Source: a virus. From it: DNA of 24,882 nucleotides. The notes beneath the pieces were generated by a model that worked only from the letters and a program-made list of their open reading frames with translations, did not search any database and was not told the DNA's origin. The stretch is taken from positions 1-24,882 of the IMG/VR virus record IMGVR_UViG_3300030116_007036, one strand, 5' to 3'. Numbering within the stretch: the stretch's first letter is position 1; each line of letters starts with the position of its first letter. Below, piece by piece: positions 13,119-21,700 of this stretch. The translations under genes and the position numbers were made by a program.

Positions 13119-13330
13119 TTCTCGGGGTTTGCAGAAGCAGCCTCAACAGCGGCACGCTTCTGCTTAGCAACATCTTCCATGGAGATACCCATGACGCCAG
13201 CTACAGCACCTAACGAAGAAGCAATGATTGCCTCGGTCGGAAGAGTAGGAAAGAAATGTTTGGCCAGGATAGGCAGCACTGCCGCCAGAATAGAGAGCCA
13301 CAGCTTACGAGATTTCATTTTATCAGACAT
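13109..13330 (-). CDS. Two-TM holin-like protein
   Basis: A 73-aa product: SRKLWLSILAAVLPILAKHF (residues 7-26) is the first hydrophobic segment, TEAIIASSLGAVAGVMGI (about residues 32-49) the second, then a charged tail (EDVAKQKRAAVEAA). The SRKLW...AAVLPIL and downstream small-residue TM resemble a common phage holin type. It would make the membrane lesion that lets the endolysin act. AAGGTGG is seven bases before the ATG. The endolysin is encoded upstream on the same strand. Confidence 0.78.
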   Translation of the reverse strand: MSDKMKSRKLWLSILAAVLPILAKHFFPTLPTEAIIASSLGAVAGVMGISMEDVAKQKRAAVEAASANPEKGD

Positions 13331-13346
13331 TATTAACCACCTTTAA

Positions 13347-13697
13347 TTATGAAGAACCTATAGTATACTTTTTGCCAAACTTAGCATCCCTATCCCTCTG
13401 CTGCTTTACAGTAATAGGTTTCTTCTTTTGCTTCTTCTTTGCTTTCAACTTGCTTGAAGCAACCTTGCTTCTTAAACTCGCAATATCTCTCTCGATCTTT
13501 GCACGCTTAAGACCACGTCGCGCTGTTTCCTGAACACCCTTCATAAAATCAGGATGCAACGGATCATCAGGGCCAATGCGGCGAACAGACATCTCAGATT
13601 TAACCATGCGATTTTTGCGACTGGACTTAGAAATCTTTTTTGAACGCTTAATACGCTCAAGAAACAATTCCTTCTTTGTCATCTTCTTTTTAGACAC
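13347..13697 (-). CDS. Lysine-rich hypothetical protein
   Basis: A 116-aa, very basic product opening MSKKKMTKKELFLERIKRSK. Residues 45-62 (GPDDPLHPDFMKGVQETA) are less charged and may fold; the second half is Lys/Arg/Gln-rich and helical (LKAKKKQKKKPITVKQQRDR). GGAG lies about six bases before the ATG. No family is recognised. It may bind DNA or another polyanion, or be a structural component, judging from charge. Confidence 0.7.
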   Translation of the reverse strand: MSKKKMTKKELFLERIKRSKKISKSSRKNRMVKSEMSVRRIGPDDPLHPDFMKGVQETARRGLKRAKIERDIASLRSKVASSKLKAKKKQKKKPITVKQQRDRDAKFGKKYTIGSS

Positions 13698-13699
13698 AA

Positions 13700-14002
13700 C
13701 TACTCCGGACTAAACCAAGTTAAACTATAGGAACCAGTATTAGCAGCAGCATGAACCTTGATCACAGCTCCTGGACCAACAGCAAACTCAAGCGAAGCAC
13801 CTGGCTCAACCAGAATCCCATGAGGATGAGAGCCACCCATCGCAACACCTGTTCCCACATTGATGTTAATCGGCCCCTTGTTACTAATGACAACATAGGT
13901 CCCGTAAACCTCAAGAGCATCGCTATAAGTATTGTTGGGCGTTGCTGTTTCAGGAACAGAAACAGTTCGAGAGTTCCACATTGGAACAGTAAGGTTATTC
14001 AT
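13700..14002 (-). CDS. Beta-rich small protein, possible decoration or tail component
   Basis: A 100-aa product. Start at 14002 (MNNLTVPMWNSRTVSVPETA) is preferred over 14014 because GAGGAA lies just before it. The sequence is rich in beta-forming, Gly-containing stretches: VYGTYVVISNKGPININVG, GILVEPGASLEFAVGPGAVI. Composition resembles small phage capsid-decoration or tail-surface proteins, but I cannot name a family. It follows the LamG protein and a 71-aa protein, which supports a virion surface role. Confidence 0.7.
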   Translation of the reverse strand: MNNLTVPMWNSRTVSVPETATPNNTYSDALEVYGTYVVISNKGPININVGTGVAMGGSHPHGILVEPGASLEFAVGPGAVIKVHAAANTGSYSLTWFSPE

Positions 14003-14210
14003 TTGGTTCCTCATTCCATTCAGGCTTTGCTACTTCCTCAAGTGCTTCAGCATGTGTTAACTGTGTACACCCAGTTGGAACCGGGTCTAGTTGCGTTAGT
14101 CGCTTAGTGAGACCTTTGTCATCCGATGACAGCCGCACCCAAGGCGTTTCCGTGATAGCCTCTATAGCATCCTTCGGGCCAAGGTAATAATAATGAACCG
14201 GATAACTCAT
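13995..14210 (-). CDS. Small hypothetical protein
   Basis: A 71-aa product starting MSYPVHYYYLGPKDAIEAIT. Contains a Trp-Val-Arg-Leu strand (TPWVRLSSDDK) and ends in an acidic EEPNE. The start overlaps the LamG stop by four bases (ATGA) and the end overlaps the next gene by eight. No family is recognised. Its position suggests it belongs to the tail or host-contact group. Confidence 0.65.
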   Translation of the reverse strand: MSYPVHYYYLGPKDAIEAITETPWVRLSSDDKGLTKRLTQLDPVPTGCTQLTHAEALEEVAKPEWNEEPNE

Positions 14211-15205
14211 CCGTTCCTGCCGATCACAATACCTGCATTGCGAGCAATCTCATCAATCGTAAGGTGCCTGGTCCACGCTCTAAACGTGTCTATCTCACCT
14301 TGAGCAAAGTTGTTTATATTGGCAGCAGTACCAATCCAGTAAACACGTTGTGTGACATCAGCGAGATTTCGCCTTGGCGGATAGTCGAAAGTAATAGTGC
14401 CGGTGCCAGTATAATTAGATCCAAGCATACTGGTATCACCAAAGCTAAAGGTGTCTGCACTTAACCTTGTAATTGGAAGCGTTTGCCCATTTAGCATGGT
14501 GCCATACGGGCCGGAAGCTAAACCTGAGAATGTTACAAACATATTGCTAGATAAGTTGTGACCAGTGCAAGTAACTACTCCTGGGTTAGCAGCAGTAATA
14601 CCAGTGATTGTTCTGGTTTGATTTTTTGTAGTAAGTATCTCGGAGCCATCTTTATAAAGGGTGACATGGCCGTTTGTTGGCCCATTTGTTATGGTGTAAT
14701 TTACAGCAAGGTGAGTCCACTTATCTGCTTCAATGTTTACACCAGATGCAAACTGCAATGACTGACTAAAATTTTGTACATTCAAGCCCATGTCGCCGCC
14801 GTCAGACCTAGGGCTAACTACTGTATGGTAGCCTCCATATCTTCTAGCTGCATTAACAGCAGTTGGTCTGACTGCTACTTCAAAGCATCTGTTTGTGATA
14901 AACATACCCCCGCCTAAATCTTCATACCCATTCAGCGGATTCGTTGCGAAGTTAGAGTATTTATATAGCGCAGCGCCACCGCCATCTACTCCTTGTCCTG
15001 TACCGCAGAAATCGCCAACACCATCAAAGTTTGGCCAGTCCCCAGCGGACATGTGCATAATACCAAAGTCAATATCAACACCAGTTAGGTTCGCCAGGTT
15101 GTACCATCTGAGGTTGTCACTATCCCCAGATGCACGCTCAAAACGCAGACCCAGATTGCCATTAGTCAGAGGACGTTTACGATTTAAACTGCGACGCCTA
15201 GCCAT
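14207..15205 (-). CDS. LamG/concanavalin-like protein with inserted FCCH-like domain
   Basis: A 332-aa product. Start at 15205 (MARRRSLNRKRPL) is preferred to the longer in-frame start at 15262, which would overlap the endolysin by 65 bases. A LamG-type carbohydrate- or protein-binding fold begins around residue 108 (CFEVAVRP), includes KWTHLAVNYT (162-171) and TLYKDGSEIL (182-191), and resumes at YWIGTAANINNFAQGEIDTF (about 289-308). Between them, residues ~198-273 (ITGITAANPGVVTCTGHNL; LNGQTLPITRLSADTFSF) look like the FCCH-type insert seen in phage tail fibres. Likely a virion surface or receptor-binding protein. Confidence 0.78.
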   Translation of the reverse strand: MARRRSLNRKRPLTNGNLGLRFERASGDSDNLRWYNLANLTGVDIDFGIMHMSAGDWPNFDGVGDFCGTGQGVDGGGAALYKYSNFATNPLNGYEDLGGGMFITNRCFEVAVRPTAVNAARRYGGYHTVVSPRSDGGDMGLNVQNFSQSLQFASGVNIEADKWTHLAVNYTITNGPTNGHVTLYKDGSEILTTKNQTRTITGITAANPGVVTCTGHNLSSNMFVTFSGLASGPYGTMLNGQTLPITRLSADTFSFGDTSMLGSNYTGTGTITFDYPPRRNLADVTQRVYWIGTAANINNFAQGEIDTFRAWTRHLTIDEIARNAGIVIGRNG

Positions 15206-15584
15206 TCCAACGAGCCTTCTTGGGACGGATGTCATAATGCACAAATGTATTGTACAATCCAAGTCCGCCTTCAGGAATGCGCTTGGAACTTACTAGGTCC
15301 TCAATAGCTGCATGCAACTGTTGAGGCTTCATGCCTTTAGCCTGCAAGTCAGCAGCAGTTCCCAGCTTATGCTGCGAATGAGTAGAACCACCCACATTTT
15401 TATTGTGTTCCTCGCAACGGTAAGAAGAAGTAATCTTAATCGGGACATTAACAAGGTCCCTCACCTGCTGCAGCACCCAGGCTAGGTGCCTGGTTGCTGC
15501 CTTGTTCGGGGGCATACCTAGGCATGTGCCACACTTGCAGTAGAACTCACGAGGTCTGAAGTTTCGAGGATACCCGTCGTTCAC
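15198..15584 (-). CDS. Endolysin: peptidase M15 family
   Basis: A 128-aa product with the M15 zinc motif SQHKLGTAAD (His72, Asp79) and a second metal ligand in FVHYDIRP (His116), plus N-terminal FYCKCGTC resembling the CKCG of M15_3-type proteins. It would cut D-Ala containing cross-bridges or termini in peptidoglycan, helping lysis or, if virion-borne, entry. It starts at GTG in a GTGA overlap with the 42-aa gene. There is no signal peptide, so a holin would be needed; a holin-like gene lies downstream in the same block. Confidence 0.88.
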   Translation of the reverse strand: MNDGYPRNFRPREFYCKCGTCLGMPPNKAATRHLAWVLQQVRDLVNVPIKITSSYRCEEHNKNVGGSTHSQHKLGTAADLQAKGMKPQQLHAAIEDLVSSKRIPEGGLGLYNTFVHYDIRPKKARWNG

Positions 15585-15709
15585 TTCTTCTTCTTTGCTG
15601 GCGCCTTGCGCTTTGCCTTTGGCTTAGCTTCAGGCTCAGGAACTTCAACCTCAATCTCAACAGGTCGAGCGGCTGGGCCAACATAAATGATTTTCTTTTC
15701 GGTAGCCAT
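15581..15709 (-). CDS. Small Lys/Pro-rich protein
   Basis: A 42-aa product: MATEKKIIYVGPAARPVEIE, then an acidic Pro-rich part and a Lys/Ala/Pro tail (KAKRKAPAKKKK). The start is in a TAATG overlap with the giant gene's stop; its own stop overlaps the endolysin start. It may be a small DNA-binding or virion protein; no family is recognised. Confidence 0.65.
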   Translation of the reverse strand: MATEKKIIYVGPAARPVEIEVEVPEPEAKPKAKRKAPAKKKK

Positions 15710-18700
15710 TAGTCTGCATATCTCCCCACGTTAACGTATCTGCCAGGTTTGATTCTTCTGTATTGAAGTATCTTTTTCTGTCTTTCAATCTCGCTGCTAA
15801 GTTCGTTAATCTGATTCTGTATAGAAAGCGCCTTACCAGGATCACTAGTTCTATATATCATTTTGGCTTCACTTTTAAGTGAATCAAGTCTGTCTTGCAT
15901 TGTCTTGGTAAACTTATCTACAAACTTCATTTCCTTCTTAGTCATGTTTACCTTTTTAAATCCACCAAACACACGCTGAATAACCATCTTCCCTATTGGA
16001 ACTGCGTTAGTGTAATCACCATCAGAAAATGGGCTGCTAAACTTAAGAGGCGAGTATTTAAATGTTGGGCTTGTTGGGCCACCGGCAGCAAGCAAGCCAT
16101 AGCCAAGCTGAGCTGGAGTACCACCAATAAAAGCAGCACTAGCCTTTACGAGATATTCAGTAAGACCAGGCTCTTTAAATCCATACTGCTTAGCACCCTG
16201 CCCCATCATTAACATTTCACTAATAACGTTGCCCGTAATGAGAGATATATCGAGTGCTTCCTTCATGCCGACCTTAAGAAAGCCAGACTCAAATGCCTTA
16301 TTAAGCCTCTTGACTTCTTCTGTCGGCTCGATGCCCATTGCCTTATAGGCAGCATCAGTTAGCCCACCAGCGCTTTTGAGACCGATCATCAATGTCTGAA
16401 GAGCAGGAGCAAGGCTGTTCATATTTCTTGCGCTAGACACCCAAGAGTAACCAGCATCATTGGAGTCATATACAACATTGTTACCAAGGGTAAATGTACC
16501 AGGACCAGTCTCATTAACCTGTCCATTGTAAACATCAATATCACTAGCAACACCCTTAAGAGAGTTCATGTAGGCAATAGCACGCAAGGCCCTCAAGGCT
16601 TGCGTGCCTACATGTGCAGGTGAGATAGAGTTACCACTCATCGGCGTGTAGGTGTTATCATCAAAGAATATAGCCGAAAGGATTCCACGTTTACCTGGCA
16701 AGGGAACCATTTTGTATGACCAGGTTGGAAACCAGCTAAACAAACTACCAAGAGTATTAGCTCTAAGAACAGGGATTATTGCACCAACATCAGCTAAGTA
16801 GTTAGGAATAAGACGATAGGCATTTCGCTCTGCAGCAATAGCCATATACCTATCAATTTGCTTTTGGCTTAATGGCTTGCCTTCTTCTAAGTACCACCTG
16901 CCATTCTTGTCTCTGTTTAAAACTATCTTACTATTTAAACTTTGCTCTAGCTGAATGGAGGTAACATCTTTGTTATTCATGTGACCATCCATTACTTTGA
17001 AGTGATGTTCATAGAGAGCTAGCTTCCCGCCTGCATCACCAAAGTTATAACCAGTACGAGCACCACGCTCTATTGCATCAACAGCCCTCTTCGATGGCTT
17101 AGCCCAGTACTTACCACCAAAGTATTCGTTTATATAACTACCAACAGCAGCAAGGCGAGGACTGCCAACAGATGAAAACGCATCAGCCATATCGGGCAGC
17201 TCTGAAAGCTGAGCTAACTCTGCCTGGGCAAGGTCACTCCCTTCAAGTTGAAGGTTTTCTAATTGATCATAAGCACGCTTGGTTTGATCATCGATTTTAA
17301 TTTGACCAGAACGATATGCCTTGGATGAAGCTCCACCTCGTTTTAGTTTGCGATACTTAGCTAGGCGTATAACACTTGTTACAGTTTGTATTACAGTATC
17401 CATAGGCATGTTGCCAAAGTACATGCTCATTGTGCCTACATTAGAAAAGTAATTACCCTGCTGAGTAGGTAGATTCCAAACAGTCATCTTACCCTTACTG
17501 TTAAGAACCATGCGCTCAAGCAAACTACGGCTAACAAATCTTTGATTACTCCAACCAAACGAGTTGTTCATACCCGGAGTAACTTTAAACTTCCAAACAG
17601 CAGGCAGTGCCTTCTGCCTAATATCTGCAGATGTTTTGAATATGGGATCCTGAGAGTTAACAAACATTTCCTGAACAACAGGGGATAGACTGGCAGCCGA
17701 ACCTTTTGTTCTGCCACCAGAAACACCAGGAAAGAAACCCAGCTCTAGGTTCTCGCCAATACCGTTAAGAGTTTTTAACTGAGGCACTTCACGAGCAAGA
17801 AGCCCATTGTCACCAAATATCTTAGTTGTATCAGCCAGTGTAAGCTGAGTTCCATACTTCTCTTTAAGTACACTATCTAAGTGACCAGCAAGCTTTTTTC
17901 TGTTGCTTGGATCTAAGATGTAAGAAGCAAGCTGAGCGCCGTCTAGATTACCGGGTAGGCTATTAGGGATAGAGCGATCATCAATAACACGGCGCTCAAC
18001 AATTTTCTTAGCTGCATCCTCAAGAGTAAGGTTGTTAAATCTTTGCTCAACACGACTCCAGATAACCTCATTGTATCCAGTAGTTTTTCCGGGGCGCTGA
18101 ACATTCTGCCGGTATATAGGTTGCCTGTCTTTGACTGCATCTAAGTGCTCATCAAAGAAGTACCGAAGGTGATAGTTAAACATGCCCTTATAAAAACCAG
18201 CTCGACCAGCTTCTGCAGAAATAACAGAAGCAAGGTTTTTAATAGCATCCCTTGCAATCTGCTGAGCCACGGTAAGCCCATCTGCATCAGGGTTGTTCAT
18301 TTCCTTGCGAAGAGTATCTCTAACAGCACGAGCCATATCGACCTTGCGGCCATTAGATAGCTTTAATGTCCCAGGGATTCTAGCAACAAGGCCCCCCTGC
18401 ATTCCAATAGGAGCAAGCAACGGAAGCCTGTATTGATCTAGGTGATTTAATACTTCTTTTACAAACTTGTAATAAACTGTCCTGTTAGTCTTGGGGTTTA
18501 AACCAGAAGCCTCAAGTGCCTTAGTTGCAATGTCTTTTGCTATAGCATTTTGCAGTTTCTCGCTGGCAAGTATAGACCAGCCAAAACCCGCAGCGTCCTG
18601 AATAGCACGAACAGCTCCGTATACTTTAGGACCAGTGCCACGCTCACGAACAATGCCAAGTCCTTTAAGAATATCCTTCATCTGACCAAGCACTTCAGAA

Positions 18701-21700
18701 ATGTAAATATCTGTTGGCCTCCTCAGAAAAGTAGAGAATCCTTGCCCATCTTTAGAAGGCTTAAGCTCAGGCAGAAGAACAGATGCAAAGTCATACGTAG
18801 GGTTGGTATTATCAGGGCGGGTGCCGGCGGGCACAGCCGCACCGCCCTGGTGCATCTCTGTCTCCTGATCAACAAGAGTATTAGTTGCTTCCTGCTTCTG
18901 TTCCTCTGTTAGATTCTTAGATTTATTAATAGCAGCCTTCTGCTTTTCAATACCAAGAGGAGTTTCTGGTATTAAATTAGCACTGCTCTTTGGAGGAACA
19001 GCTTTATCAACTGCAGACTTCGCTACCCTAGCAGCACGCTTATACGCAGAGGGGGGCAACTCTGGTCCTTGGAGCGGACCAAGCATGCTAGTATTTGCAA
19101 TAGCACGATCAGCGATATTAGCAGCCTGTACATCTGAAAGATAAACAACTGGCTCCTTGGGATCTGCAAACTCAAGTCCGAGACTTTTAGCCTCCTTGGT
19201 AATAGCAGCCAGCTCATCTTTAGTAAGAAACTGACTAACACCAAACTCCTTAGCAGGTGCAGAGTCAGGGCCATATGTTTCAGCCAGACTCCTTGCATAA
19301 GCCTTGCTGACCTCAACAGGCACATTCTCTGGGCCATACTGTTTTACTGCAGCATCAAAGACATTGTGATTAGCATATACGTTTGGGTTATTGCTAATAA
19401 GCTGGGCATAGGTAGCACTCTCAGCAGCAGGCTGTTTGTCCTTACTAAAGCCTTTAGCAAAGTCTTTAATATCTCCAACAATACCATCAAGTGCAATATC
19501 ATCAGCAGCATAACGTGATAAAGCAACATCACGCTTTTGTTGCTCTCGGACACTAGAGGTGTGCTCCTTAACTCTTTCGGGAAAAGACTTAACAACCTCA
19601 CCTTCTCGCCTGACCTTAGCAACAATAGGCTTCCTTGCGGGTGTCGGCTCAGCCCGTTTAGGCTTTGGCCTTTTAGGGCCAGGAAGTTTTTTTCTGCCAG
19701 GTATAAAGGTTTCTTTAGGGACAACGGTTTGCCTAGGAACAGGCCCCTGCAATCCAGCAGAAAGAACATCCTTTACCTTGGCACGGTCATTAAAAACCCT
19801 ATTGCCAGCAACATTAATCGTACGAATATTATTATCTGCTACAAACTTTGAGAACTGCTTTGGTGTTGGATTTTCAATGTAAGGTTTATTGTGCTTGCTG
19901 GCAAAGTTTCTAGTCATCCTTGTGCCAGGAGAGTTTGTGTCTACTGCAAATACAACAGTCCCATCACTATCAATAACATTCTGTTCTGTACGCTGGCGAT
20001 AGCCAGGAGTCTTAGACTCCTTAAGATTAAACCTTGTACGCAAAGTAAAGTCAGCACCGTCTCTAGTCCTAAATCCTTTTGGTGCAGTACCACCTGTCTT
20101 AATGCCAAGCTCACGTGCTACCTCTAGGCCCAGCTTATCTGCACCTACCTGGCCGCCGCTAATAACCTTTTCAATCCTAGCAGCAGGCTCTCTAACCTTG
20201 CCCTGCCCAATAACTTCTCTAGGAGTTGCAGCAGAGGTAGATACAGGGGCTGGTTTACTTGTTCCTTCTTTAGCAAAATCACCCCCATACTTTTCGCTCA
20301 TGCGCTCAGATTCGGTTAATTTCCTTGCACTAGGAGAATCATAGTACCTTGTAGGTATTTTTTTTGTTGGAGCAGTAACGATAGCGGGATCAATAGGAAT
20401 GTCCTGAGTTCTAGCTAGTCCACGCTCAGCAAGCTTTCGTGCAATAAAGCCATCAGGTTTAATAGCACCAGTCTCACTAACTTCTGTTTTTAAAGTAGGG
20501 TTAGTTCGAGACTTACTTCTCTTAGAAATAATCCCCAGCTCTCTAAGCTGATCGATAACACTGTTTCGCTCAAGTCGAAGCTGCTGTTTTACCAGATCAT
20601 TTAAAACCAAAGACCTTTTGTCTAATGCTGACAGGTTGGCAAAGTCTGTTTCACTATCAATACCAAGTTCAGCAAGACGCTTTCTTCCCTGGCTAGTTAG
20701 TCCATCATAAAGACTAAGTGCGGTATCCGGGGCATCAATCTGCTGGCGTATCTGATCAGTAACAGTTCGTACATATGCCTCATCGGCTTTAGGGCCACGA
20801 ATAGTAATAGCCCCTGCTTGTACAGGTGCAGCCTCTCCACCCTCATCGATGGCAGCAAGCACATCTTTAGTTGGAATGTTCTCTTTAGTAAGTGCATCTC
20901 TAGAAAGAGAATCAAGTCTATCGGTAAGAACATCCCTGACAGCAGGGTCACGCTCTGTCTTTAGCCTGCGGACGATTAGCGTTAGCTTAGCTAATGAACC
21001 AGGAACAGTAGCTAAGAGTTTATCAACAGCAGCAATAGCGGTTGCATCTAAAGAACGAACAGTGCCCTCTTCGCCTTTAACAAAAGCAATAACTGCAGCT
21101 TTAAGGTTTTTCTTTTCGGGCAGGCTTTCTCTAACAGCCTTAAGAGACATGCCTCTATACATAGCAAATGCTTTTAGTTCCGGTACGTTCATGCCCTCGA
21201 TCTGATCAAGAACCTTTTGCCTCTCTTCCGCTAAGCGCTTAACAGTTTCTGTCTGGTCAACAGGGGGTTCTTTCTGAATACCAAGTTCTCTGGCCCTAGC
21301 TCCTATAGGCCTTTCGGATATGCCTAGCTCAGACATCTTAATAACAGCAATAGGCGCTGCAGGTGTATAACCCTTTGCAAGCTGAACGTTGCCGCCATCG
21401 CCTACATTGCCGAGATCCTTACGCCGAAATACAACAACATAATTACCATACCCTGCTTCAGTAAACGGAGTTGCCGAAACACCGCCAGCATCTAACTTGC
21501 CAGCATTAACAATATCAAAAGACGATGCCTCATCTGTAGTATGGAAAAGATAGTCCTCTGTTTTTTGGTTCCTAATATCATCTATTAGCTGATCTCTTTG
21601 AGGCTCCTTAAGAAACTCTGGCTTGTCTCTATCTAACCAAGTTCTACTGGCCTCACGCTCCCGCATAGCCTGACGAACTTCTGTTTGTGTTGCTTGCTTA

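Noticed and set aside
19344-19769. Leu-rich minus-strand ORF in another frame of the giant gene
   Set aside because: Lies inside the continuous 2676-codon frame, which carries recognisable domains there; no start signal.
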